Assembly (NCBI GenBank): GCA_017307865.1
Contig: JAFKGE010000027.1
Coordinates: forward strand, 31,379 to 95,378
Origin: Burkholderiales bacterium
GTDB lineage: Bacteria; Pseudomonadota; Gammaproteobacteria; Burkholderiales; Burkholderiaceae_C
Reading direction: 5' to 3'
DNA length: 64,000 bases
Positions 19,300 to 27,468 of this stretch are shown here, in pieces. The notes beneath the pieces are model-generated. The model did no database searches. It saw only the letters and a list, made by a program, of their open reading frames with translations, and had not been told where the DNA came from. A program made the translations under genes and the position numbers. Every line of letters starts with the position of its first letter. Positions within the stretch are counted from its first letter, which is position 1.

Positions 19300-20112
19300 A
19301 TGGCCTGGCCGCAACGCGGGCTGACCGGCCTGGCGCGCTACCTGTGGGGCGGTTGGGGCGCCATCGCCAGCCTGTTGATGGGGGTGGCATTGTGGGAGGC
19401 GCTGGCCGCCGTCTACGGGCCGCTGGTGCTGCCCACGCCGCTGCAGACGGCGCGCACGCTCGGCGGCTGGATGGCGCACGGCGGCGCCTTGTGGCCCACG
19501 TTGGCCATCACCGCGCGGCGCGCCTTCGTGGGGCTGGCGCTGGCGGTGGCGGCCGGCAGCGCGCTGGGCCTGGCCGCCGGCGTGTCGATGACGGCCTCGA
19601 TGCTGGCGCGCCCCTGGGTCACGGTGCTGCTGGGCACGCCGCCCATCGCCTGGCTGGTGCTGGCCATGCTGTGGTTCGGCACCGGCGACGGCACGCCGGT
19701 GTTCACCGTCTTCGTCGCCTGCTTTCCCATCGTCTTCGTCGGCGGCATGCAGGGCGCGCGCACGCTGGAGCGCCACTGGCGCGATCTGGCGTGCGCCTAC
19801 CGGCTGCCCTGGCGCATGCGCGTGCTCGACGTCTATGTGCCGCACGTCGTCTCCTACCTGTTTCCGGCCTGGATCGTGGCACTGGGCATCAGCTGGAAGG
19901 TGGTGGTGATGGCCGAGCTGCTGTCGTCGGACAGCGGCGTCGGCGCCATGCTGGCCACCAGCCGCGCGCAGCTCGACATGCCGGCCACGCTGGCCTGGAT
20001 CGGTGCGGTGGTGCTGATCCTGCTGGCACTTGAATATTTGCTGCTGGAGCCCATCCAGCGCGAGATCGAGCGCTGGCGCGAGCCCGGCGGCGTGAGCGCG
20101 GGGCCGGCATGA
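19300..20112 (+). CDS. NitT/TauT-type ABC importer, permease
   Basis: 270 residues with about six helices. The start PRGLTG..WGGWGAIASLL and the coupling region ERHWRDLACAYRLPWRMRVLDVYVPHVVSYLFP follow the SsuC/TauC pattern (family EAA-like loop). It begins 3 bases after the binding-protein stop, and its stop overlaps the ATPase start (ATGA). Confidence 0.87.
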   Translation: MAWPQRGLTGLARYLWGGWGAIASLLMGVALWEALAAVYGPLVLPTPLQTARTLGGWMAHGGALWPTLAITARRAFVGLALAVAAGSALGLAAGVSMTASMLARPWVTVLLGTPPIAWLVLAMLWFGTGDGTPVFTVFVACFPIVFVGGMQGARTLERHWRDLACAYRLPWRMRVLDVYVPHVVSYLFPAWIVALGISWKVVVMAELLSSDSGVGAMLATSRAQLDMPATLAWIGAVVLILLALEYLLLEPIQREIERWREPGGVSAGPA

Positions 20113-20960
20113 CCGCCGGTTTGCAGGTTCAGGGCCTGTCCCACGCCTTCGGCCCGCGCGCGGTGCTGGAGCACATCGACCTGACGCTGCCCGCCGGCCG
20201 CACGCTGGCGCTGGTGGGGCCCTCGGGCAGCGGCAAGAGCACGCTGTTGCACCTGTGCGCCGGGCTGCTGACGGTGCGCGAGGGCCGCATTGCCAACGGC
20301 TTTGCGTGCACGGCCATGCTGTTTCAGCAGCCCCAGCTGTTGCCCTGGAAGAGCGTGCTGGACAACATCGCCCTGGGCCTGAAGGCGCGCGGCGTGGCGC
20401 GGGCCGCGCGCCAGGCCGCCGCGCGCGCCATGGGCCGGGCCATGGGCCTGGACGAGCTGGCGCTGGCGCAGTTTCCGCCCCAGCTGTCGGGCGGCATGCA
20501 AAGCCGCGCCGCGTTGGCGCGCGCGTTGGTGCTGCAGCCCGACCTGCTGCTGCTGGACGAGCCCTTTTCGGCGCTGGACATCGGCATGCGGCAGCAGATG
20601 CATCGCCTGCTGCTGGCCGAGCAGGCGCGCCGCCCGCTGGCCGTGCTGATGATCACGCACGACGTGATGGAGGCCGTGGCCCTGGCCGACACCGTGCTGG
20701 TGCTGGCCGGCGCACCGGCCCGCCTGCGCTGGCGGCTCGATCTGCCCGTGCCAGCCGGCCACCGCGACGACGCCTGGGTGCACCGGCAGACCGCTCGGTT
20801 GCTGGCGCAGGGCGCGGTGCGCCGGGCCTTCGATCTGCCGCCGCTGCTGGCGCCGGCGCCGTTGCCGACGGAGCCCGGCTTCGATCAGGACCTGGCCGCG
20901 GGTCGGGCCGTGGCGCCGGTGCAGCGCGCGCCGCGCGACGGCTGCGAGGTGCTGCTGTGA
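20109..20960 (+). CDS. NitT/TauT-type ABC importer, ATP-binding protein
   Basis: 283 residues. Walker A GPSGSGKST, the Q-loop TAMLFQQPQLLPWKSVLDNI that is typical of SsuB/TauB, signature LSGGMQSRAALARALVL and Walker B LLLLDEPFSALD, then ITHDVMEAVALAD. A 60-residue tail follows the core. The stop overlaps the NnrS start (GTGA), which ties NnrS to this importer operon. Confidence 0.92.
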   Translation: MTAGLQVQGLSHAFGPRAVLEHIDLTLPAGRTLALVGPSGSGKSTLLHLCAGLLTVREGRIANGFACTAMLFQQPQLLPWKSVLDNIALGLKARGVARAARQAAARAMGRAMGLDELALAQFPPQLSGGMQSRAALARALVLQPDLLLLDEPFSALDIGMRQQMHRLLLAEQARRPLAVLMITHDVMEAVALADTVLVLAGAPARLRWRLDLPVPAGHRDDAWVHRQTARLLAQGAVRRAFDLPPLLAPAPLPTEPGFDQDLAAGRAVAPVQRAPRDGCEVLL

Positions 20961-22258
20961 GCGCGGCGCGAGCGGTGCCTTGGTCGCCGGCGCACCCACT
21001 GTGGCTGTGCCCGTTTCGGCCCTTCTTCATGCTCGCGCTGGTCGCCGGCTGGGCGCTGATGGGCCTGTGGGGCGGCTTCTTGCTGCTGGGTTGGCCGCTG
21101 CCGGCGGTGCCGGGCGGCCCCTTCGTGTGGCACGCGCACGAGCTGCTGCTGGGCTTTGCGCTGGCGGGCGCGGCGGGCTTCGTGCTGACCTCGGTGCCCG
21201 AGTTCACCCGCACGCCGGCCTTTGGCGCGCGCCCGGTGCGTGTGCTGGTGGGCCTGTGGCTGGCGGGGCGCCTGGGCTTTTGGTACAGCGGCTGGTGGCC
21301 GCTGGTCGGCCTGGCCGTGGCCGCGCTGGCGCAGCTGGGCCTGATCGGCGGCTTGATGGGGCTGCTGGCCCCGCGCCTGCTGCGCGACCCCGGGCGGCGC
21401 CACGTGGCCTTTCTGTGGGCGCTGGCGCTGCTGGCCTTCGTGGCAGCGGGCTTCTACGTCGATGCGCTGCGGGGCGTGGCGCCCACGCGCTGGCTGCACG
21501 CGCTGGTGGGCGTTTGGATGGGGCTGATCGTGATCGCCATGAGCCGCATCTCGATGAGCATCGTCAACGCCAGCATCGATGCGCAGGTGGCGGCCGACGG
21601 CCTGGCGCGCGAGCCCTACCTGGCGCGCCCGCCGCGGCGCAGCATGGCGCTGCTGGCCATCGGCGGGTACACGCTGGCCGAGTTCCTGCGGCCCGGCAGC
21701 CCCGTCAGCGCCTGGCTGGCCCTGGCCGCGGCGGCGGCGGCGCTGAACCTGCTGAACGACTGGCACGTGGGCCGGCCGCTGCTGCGCCGCTGGCCGCTGC
21801 TGCTGTACGCGGTGTACGTCCTGATGGCCCTGGGCTACGCGTTGACCGGCCTGGCCTTGCTGGGCGGCGGCTTCAGCCCCAACGCCGGGCTGCATGTGCT
21901 CACCACCGGCGTGCTGGGGCTGAACGTCTATCTGGTGATCGCCATTGCTGGCTACACCCACAGCGGGCTGGAAAAAAGCGGCCGCCCCTGGGTGCCATGG
22001 GGCGCCGCGTTGCTGGTGGCCGCCGCGCTGGCCCGCGCCAGCGCCTATGCGGTGGCGCCGGCCGCGTTGATGGGCGTGGCGGCGGCGCTGTGGTGCGCCG
22101 CCTTCGCGCTGCAAAGCGTGCGCATGCTGCCGGTGTTCTGGCGCCCGCGCGCCGACGGGGCCGGCGGCTGCGACGGGCTGCTGCCGCCGCGACCGGCGCC
22201 CGCCCTGGCGCCGCGTCAGTCGACGTGCGCGCCCGAGGCCTTGACGACGGATTCGTAG
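20957..22258 (+). CDS. nnrS: NnrS family haem/copper membrane protein
   Basis: 433 residues from a GTG that overlaps the upstream stop. It begins PLWLCPFRPFFMLALVAGWAL and WHAHELLLGFALAGAAGFVLTSVPEFTRT, the NnrS hallmark with conserved histidines, and has about twelve hydrophobic helices. NnrS proteins protect against nitric oxide stress in denitrifiers by an unclear mechanism. Coupling to a NitT/TauT importer suggests the imported ligand matters under NO or nitrogen-oxide conditions. The last 43 bases overlap the end of the convergent Bug gene. Confidence 0.9.
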   Translation: MSAARAVPWSPAHPLWLCPFRPFFMLALVAGWALMGLWGGFLLLGWPLPAVPGGPFVWHAHELLLGFALAGAAGFVLTSVPEFTRTPAFGARPVRVLVGLWLAGRLGFWYSGWWPLVGLAVAALAQLGLIGGLMGLLAPRLLRDPGRRHVAFLWALALLAFVAAGFYVDALRGVAPTRWLHALVGVWMGLIVIAMSRISMSIVNASIDAQVAADGLAREPYLARPPRRSMALLAIGGYTLAEFLRPGSPVSAWLALAAAAAALNLLNDWHVGRPLLRRWPLLLYAVYVLMALGYALTGLALLGGGFSPNAGLHVLTTGVLGLNVYLVIAIAGYTHSGLEKSGRPWVPWGAALLVAAALARASAYAVAPAALMGVAAALWCAAFALQSVRMLPVFWRPRADGAGGCDGLLPPRPAPALAPRQSTCAPEALTTDS

Positions 22259-23187
22259 CGCGCCCGCTCGCGCGCCATCAGCTGGCCGAAGGCTTCGGGC
22301 GTGGTGGGCACGGGCTCGGCCATCAGCAGGGCGTAGCGCTCGCGCGTGGCGGGGGTGCGCAGCGCCTCGGTGAAGGCGGCGTTCAAGCGGGCGATGACCT
22401 CGGGCGGCGTACCGGCCGGGGCGACCAGGCCCCACCAGGTGTCGATGGCAAAGCCCGGAATCGTCTGCGCGATGGTGGGCACGTCGGGCAGCAGGGGCGA
22501 GGGCTGGGCGGTGGTCACCGCCAGCGGGACGATCTTGCCGGCCTTGATGTTGGGCGCGGCCGTGGCCAGGTTGTCGATGTTGAAGTCGACCTGGCCGGCC
22601 AGCAGCGCCAACTGCGCCGGGTTGCCCCCGTTGTAGGGAATGTGCACGGCGAAAATGCCCGCCCCCTGCTTGAACATCTCGCCCGCCAGGTGCCCGGCCG
22701 AGCCGTTGCCGCCCGAGCCGTAGTTGAGCTTGCCGGGGTTCTTCCTGGCGTAGGCGATCAGCTCGGCCAGCGTGCGGATGTGCAGGCGCCGGGCGGTGTC
22801 GGCGTTCATCACCAGCACGTTGGGCACGCGCACCATCTGCGTGATGGGCGCGAAGTCCTTGGCGGCATCGAACGGCATCTTGCTGAACAGCCAGGGGTTG
22901 ATGGCGTGCGTGGCCACGGCGGCGATGCCGATCGTCAGGCCGTCGGGCGCCGCCTTGGCCACCAGGTCCGAGCCGATGTTGCCGCCCGCGCCCGGCTTGT
23001 TGTCGACGATGACCGTGCCCAGCTTGGCCTGCACCTGCTCGGCCAGAACGCGCGAGGTGATGTCCAGCGGCCCGCCGGGCGCGTAGGGCACGATCAGGCG
23101 AATGGGCTTGCTGCCTTGAGGGGCTTGGGCGAAGGCCGGCGCGGCGGTCAGCGCGAGGGTGGAGGAGAGCAGGGTGCGTCGTTTCAT
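22216..23187 (-). CDS. Bug-family (TctC-like) periplasmic binding protein
   Basis: 323 residues. Signal peptide MKRRTLLSSTLALTAAPAFAQ, then KPIRLIVPYAPGGPLDITSRVLAEQ, the beta-1/alpha-1 block of Bug proteins, and the GYGSGGNGSAGHL-like phosphate/carboxylate-binding segment (NYGSGGNGSAGHLAGEMFK). Bug proteins bind small carboxylates. No TctA/TctB membrane genes are adjacent, so it is an orphan, as is common in Burkholderiales. It probably ends at 22216, inside the end of nnrS on the other strand. Confidence 0.9.
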   Translation of the reverse strand: MKRRTLLSSTLALTAAPAFAQAPQGSKPIRLIVPYAPGGPLDITSRVLAEQVQAKLGTVIVDNKPGAGGNIGSDLVAKAAPDGLTIGIAAVATHAINPWLFSKMPFDAAKDFAPITQMVRVPNVLVMNADTARRLHIRTLAELIAYARKNPGKLNYGSGGNGSAGHLAGEMFKQGAGIFAVHIPYNGGNPAQLALLAGQVDFNIDNLATAAPNIKAGKIVPLAVTTAQPSPLLPDVPTIAQTIPGFAIDTWWGLVAPAGTPPEVIARLNAAFTEALRTPATRERYALLMAEPVPTTPEAFGQLMARERARYESVVKASGAHVD

Positions 23188-23239
23188 GGCGTCTGGGTGT
23201 TGTGGAAGCTTTGGGTGTGATGGGTCACTGGGATTTTTG

Positions 23240-23336
23240 AACGCAGAGGGCGCAAAGGTTTCGCAGAGGACGCGGAAAAAACCATTTTGAATTTCTCTTT
23301 TGCGTCCTCTGCGAATTCTCTGCGCCCTCTGCGTTC
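23240..23336. repeat. Large imperfect inverted repeat
   Basis: Left arm about 23240-23276 and right arm about 23298-23336 are near-perfect reverse complements (blocks ACGCAGAGGGCGCA..., GCAGAGGACGC... against GCGTCCTCTGC, TGCGCCCTCTGCGT) around a 20-base A/T-rich loop. It sits between the divergently arranged ends of the Bug gene start and the reductase stop. It could form a long hairpin and looks like an interspersed repeat rather than a simple terminator. Confidence 0.75.
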
Positions 23337-23360
23337 GGCTGTTGGGGTCTGTGTGCGGCA

Positions 23361-24407
23361 TCAGGGCTGATGCACCTTGTCCGCCTCGCTGGTGAAGGCA
23401 TCGGCGTAGAACTCGTACTCGGGCAGGCCGGCCTGTTGCACGAAGTCGCGCCGGGCCGAGTCGACCACGATGGGGGCGCCGCAGGCGTAGACCTGATGGC
23501 CCGACAGGTCGGGAAAATCCTGCAGCACGGCGCGGTGCACGAAGCCGCTGCGGCCTTGCCATTCGTCCTCGGGCAGCGCGTCGGACACCACGGGAACGTA
23601 CTGGAGGTGCGGCAGCTCCAGCAGCTTGCCGCGCACCCAGGCGTCCATGTACAGGTCGCGCGGGCGGCGCCCGCCCCAGTACAGCACGGCCGGGCGCGTG
23701 ATGCCCATGAACTGCATGTGCTCGATGATGGCCTTGATGGGCGCAAAGCCGGTGCCCGAGGCCAGGAAGACGATCGGCAGGGGGCTGTCGTCCTGCAGGC
23801 GAAAGCTGCCGTAGGGGCCTTCGATGCGCAAAATTTCTTTTGCCTTCATGGCGCCGAACACGTGGTCGGTGAATTTGCCGCCGGGCATGTGGCGCAGGTG
23901 CAGGTCGACCATGGGCACGCCGCTGGCCGTGAGCGTGTGCGGCGCGCCGGCCATGCTGTAGCTGCGGCGGCTGCCGTCGCGCAGGATGATCTCGATGTAC
24001 TGGCCGGCGTGGTACTGGATGACATCGTTGGCCGGCAGCTGCAGGCGCACGCGCATCACGTCGTGCGCCAGGCGCTCCAGCTCGGCCACGCGCGCGGGCA
24101 TCTTCTTGATCGGGAACGCCCCCGCGTGCGTGACCTGGCGCGACTCCAGCACCACGTCGCTCTGCGCCACGCCGCAGCAGGTCAGCACGTAGCCGGCGGC
24201 TTCTTCCTCGGCGCTCAGGGCCTTGCTCTGGTGCGTGCCATGCTTGACGTGGCCCGAAATCTTCTTGCACTTGCACGAGCCGCAGGCGCCGTCCTTGCAG
24301 CCGTAGGGCAGGCCGATGCCTTGGCGGATGCCGGCCGTCAGCATCGGCTCGCCGGCGTCGGCCTCGAAGCTGCGGCCGCTGGGCTGCACGGTGATGGTGT
24401 AGGGCAT
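23361..24407 (-). CDS. 2Fe-2S/FAD oxidoreductase (CDP-6-deoxy-delta-3,4-glucoseen reductase-like)
   Basis: 348 residues starting at MPYTITVQPSG; upstream in-frame codons lack a ribosome site. Residues 1-90 are a plant-type ferredoxin with CKDGACGSCKCKK and a later TCC for the fourth ligand. Then an FAD domain (RSYSMAGAPH; RxYS) and an NAD domain (FLASGTGFAPIKAIIEHM, ending YACGAPIVVDSAR). This is an NAD(P)H-dependent electron donor for an unknown partner. The glucoseen-reductase name is a generic annotation; no sugar genes are near. Confidence 0.85.
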   Translation of the reverse strand: MPYTITVQPSGRSFEADAGEPMLTAGIRQGIGLPYGCKDGACGSCKCKKISGHVKHGTHQSKALSAEEEAAGYVLTCCGVAQSDVVLESRQVTHAGAFPIKKMPARVAELERLAHDVMRVRLQLPANDVIQYHAGQYIEIILRDGSRRSYSMAGAPHTLTASGVPMVDLHLRHMPGGKFTDHVFGAMKAKEILRIEGPYGSFRLQDDSPLPIVFLASGTGFAPIKAIIEHMQFMGITRPAVLYWGGRRPRDLYMDAWVRGKLLELPHLQYVPVVSDALPEDEWQGRSGFVHRAVLQDFPDLSGHQVYACGAPIVVDSARRDFVQQAGLPEYEFYADAFTSEADKVHQP

Positions 24408-24455
24408 GGGCTTGGGTATCCTTGCGCGCATCCGAATGCGCTGAACCAATCGATT

Positions 24456-25367
24456 TTGCCCTCAAACCAAAGCCCTCTCGGCGCGCTGCCGGCGCGCTTT
24501 CGGCGCCCGCGCGTGCTGGTGGTCGGCTGCGGCGACGTGGTCACGCGCGCGGCCCGGCTGCTGCTGCCGCGCGTGCGCGTGCTGGCGCTGGTGCACTCGG
24601 CCGCCGACGCGGTGCGCCTGCGCGCGCTCGGCATCAGGCCGCTGGCGGGCGACCTGGACGCGCCGGCCAGCCTGCAGCGCCTGGCCGGCCTGGCGCCGCG
24701 CGTGCTGCATCTGGCGCCGCCGCCCGGCGCGGCACCGCAGGACGCGCGCACCCGTGCGCTGCTGCAGGCGCTGGCGCGGCGCGGGGCGCCGCAGGCGCTG
24801 GTGTACGGCTCGACCACCGGCGTGTACGGCGACTGCGCCGGCGCCCTGGTGCGCGAGACGCGGTCCATTCACCCGCAAACCATCCGCGCCCAGGCGCGCG
24901 CCGCGGCCGAAGCGGAGGTGCGGGGCTTCGGCCGCGCCGTCGGCGCGCGCGTCAGCATCCTGCGCATTCCCGGCATCTACGCGCCGGATCGCGCGGGCGG
25001 CGCGCGCGAGCGCCTGCTCAAGGGCACGCCGGTGCTGGCGGCGGCCGACGACGTCTACACCGGCCACATCCACGCCGACGACCTGGCGCGCGCCTGCGTG
25101 CGGGTGCTGTGGCGCGGCCGGCCGCAGCGCGTCGTCAACGCGGGCGACGACAGCCGCCTCAAGATGGGCGAGTACTACGAGCTGGCGGCCGATCTGTATG
25201 GTCTGCCGCGTCCGCCGCGTGTGAACCGCGCGACGGCGAGCGACAGCCTGTCGCCCCTGATGCTGAGCTTCATGGGCGAGTCCCGCCGCATCGACAACAC
25301 GCGCCTCAAGCGCGAGCTGCGCCTGCGCCTGCGCTACCCGGGGCCGGACACCGGATTGCTATCATAA
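24456..25367 (+). CDS. NAD-dependent epimerase/dehydratase-like (YeeZ-type) protein
   Basis: 303 residues from the TTG at 24456; a GTG at 24513 is possible. The Rossmann motif is VLVVGCGDVVTRAARLLLP, lacking the full GxxGxxG, and the catalytic region is VYGSTTGVYGDCAGALV, where the usual YxxxK is not evident; this fits YeeZ-like members of unknown activity. It is divergent from the reductase. Its last codons and TAA lie inside an interspersed repeat copy (25355-25421). Confidence 0.78.
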   Translation: MPSNQSPLGALPARFRRPRVLVVGCGDVVTRAARLLLPRVRVLALVHSAADAVRLRALGIRPLAGDLDAPASLQRLAGLAPRVLHLAPPPGAAPQDARTRALLQALARRGAPQALVYGSTTGVYGDCAGALVRETRSIHPQTIRAQARAAAEAEVRGFGRAVGARVSILRIPGIYAPDRAGGARERLLKGTPVLAAADDVYTGHIHADDLARACVRVLWRGRPQRVVNAGDDSRLKMGEYYELAADLYGLPRPPRVNRATASDSLSPLMLSFMGESRRIDNTRLKRELRLRLRYPGPDTGLLS

Positions 25368-25421
25368 GCAGAGCTGCTTGCGCAGATGGATCGGGCGCTG
25401 CAGGCCGATTTGGCTTGAAAT
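25355..25421 (+). repeat. Interspersed repeat A, copy 1
   Basis: About 67 bases matching the family A pattern: CTATCATAA..AGCTGCTTGCGC, then GGGCGCT and a GATTTGGCTTGAAAT end. It spans the stop codon of the epimerase-like gene and runs into the intergenic gap. Confidence 0.7.
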
Positions 25422-25497
25422 TGGATCTCCACTCACGCTGTCCCGCACGCATCCGCGTTTGACTTGACGCAGAGGCCCGGCGCCCTACAGTGCCGTC

Positions 25498-26775
25498 ATG
25501 GACTTCGCCCTTTCCCCGCGCGCGCAGGCGCTGCAGTCGCAACTGCAGCGCTTCATGCAGGACCTGGTGCTGCCTTCGCACCGCGACTGGCGCCGCTGGG
25601 CCGAGGCCGGCATTTATCCGCTGGACGTGATCGAGCCGCTGAAGGCCCAGGCCCACGCCGCCGGGCTGTGGAACCTGTTTTTGCCCGAGCTGCAGGACGA
25701 CGAGCCCGGCACCCGATTGAGCAACCTGGACTACGCGCCGCTGGCCGAGGCGATGGGCCGCGTGCCCTGGGCCAGCGAGGTGTTCAACTGCAGCGCGCCC
25801 GACACCGGCAACATCGAGCTGCTGCACCGCTTTGCCGCGCCGGCGCAGCGCGCGCGCTGGCTCGATCCGCTGCTGCAGGGGAGCATTCGCTCATGTTTTG
25901 CCATGAGCGAGCCGGACGTGGCCTCGTCCGACCCGACCAACCTGGGCACGCGCATCGCCCGCGACGGCGATGGCTATGTGTTGAACGGCCGCAAGTGGTT
26001 CACCACCGGCGCGGCGCATCCCCACTGCCGCCTGGCGATCGTGATGGGCGTGTCGGACGCCGCGCCCGATGCGCCCGCGCACCGGCGCCACAGCCTGCTG
26101 CTGGTGCCCATGGACGCGCCGGGCGTGCAGGTGGTGCGCAACATCCCGGTGATGCAGCACCAGGCCATCGAGGGGCATTGCGAGATCGTGTTCCAGGGCG
26201 TGCGCGTGCCGGCCGACCAGCTGCTGGGCGCCGAGGGCGAGGGCTTTGCCATGGCGCAGGCGCGCCTGGGGCCGGGGCGCGTGCACCACGCCATGCGCAC
26301 CATCGGCCAGTGCGAGCTGGCGCTCGAATTGATGGCCGAGCGTGCGCTGGAGCGCATGGCCTTCGGCCGGCATCTGTCGGACTTCGCCAACGTGCAGGAC
26401 TGGATCGCCTGGAGCCGCGTCGAGATCGACCAGGCGCGCCTGCTGGTGCTGCACGCGGCCTGGCGCATGGACGTGCAGGGCAACGCCGCCGCGCGCGTCG
26501 ACGTCTCGGCCATCAAGCTGGTGGCCGCGCAGCTGCAGACGCGCGTGCTCGACCGTGCCATGCAGGTGTTCGGCGCCGTCGGCCTGACGCCGGACACGCC
26601 GCTGGCCAGCCTGTGGAGCTGGGGCCGTGCGCTGCGCTTCATGGACGGGCCCGACGAGGTGCACCTGCGCGCCATCGCGCGCCAGGAGCTGGCCAACAGC
26701 CGCGCGCACCGCGGCGAGAACGTGCTGCACCTGCAGCGCTGGATGCCGCCCGACGGCGCGCTGGACGATGCGTGA
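25498..26775 (+). CDS. Acyl-CoA dehydrogenase
   Basis: 425 residues, FAD flavoprotein. Signature SCFAMSEPDVASSDPTNLGT (about residue 130-150), DGYVLNGRKWFTTGA, VPADQLLGAEGEGFAMAQARLGPGRVHH and a C-terminal FMDGPDEVHLRAIARQEL that holds the usual base/His region. This is the ACAD10/11-like bacterial group, which often handles unusual or branched acyl-CoAs. It stands alone; the preceding 130 bases hold repeat A copy 1 and its own promoter is not obvious. Confidence 0.9.
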   Translation: MDFALSPRAQALQSQLQRFMQDLVLPSHRDWRRWAEAGIYPLDVIEPLKAQAHAAGLWNLFLPELQDDEPGTRLSNLDYAPLAEAMGRVPWASEVFNCSAPDTGNIELLHRFAAPAQRARWLDPLLQGSIRSCFAMSEPDVASSDPTNLGTRIARDGDGYVLNGRKWFTTGAAHPHCRLAIVMGVSDAAPDAPAHRRHSLLLVPMDAPGVQVVRNIPVMQHQAIEGHCEIVFQGVRVPADQLLGAEGEGFAMAQARLGPGRVHHAMRTIGQCELALELMAERALERMAFGRHLSDFANVQDWIAWSRVEIDQARLLVLHAAWRMDVQGNAAARVDVSAIKLVAAQLQTRVLDRAMQVFGAVGLTPDTPLASLWSWGRALRFMDGPDEVHLRAIARQELANSRAHRGENVLHLQRWMPPDGALDDA

Positions 26776-26862
26776 GGCCACGCCGGCGCGCCGGGCGCTG
26801 CTATTCTTTGCCCTGATCGATCGGGCCACGCCGTGGCCCGCCTGCCGTTTCGGAGCCCGCCC

Positions 26863-27339
<477 letters not shown>

Positions 27340-27369
27340 CTGCGTCGACGTGGTGCGGTTCCGACACCG

Positions 27370-27403
27370 AACGCCCCCACCGCTCGCAGGCGCTGGGGGC
27401 GTT
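27370..27403 (+). terminator. Rho-independent-type terminator after the VOC gene
   Basis: Perfect ten-base stem AACGCCCCCA / TGGGGGCGTT with a 14-base loop, followed by TGTCTT. The stem is very G+C rich though the T tract is weak. It separates the VOC gene from the kor operon. Confidence 0.65.
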
Positions 27404-27468
27404 GTCTTAAACTGATCGTTACACACAGACCGCCTCCAGGCGGCGCATGCGAATCAAGGAGACGGCTG

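Noticed and set aside
26822..26840. Perfect hairpin CGGGCCAC-GCC-GTGGCCCG before the VOC gene
   Set aside because: No T tract and too close to the start for a terminator; no known riboswitch pattern. Left as a possible chance palindrome.
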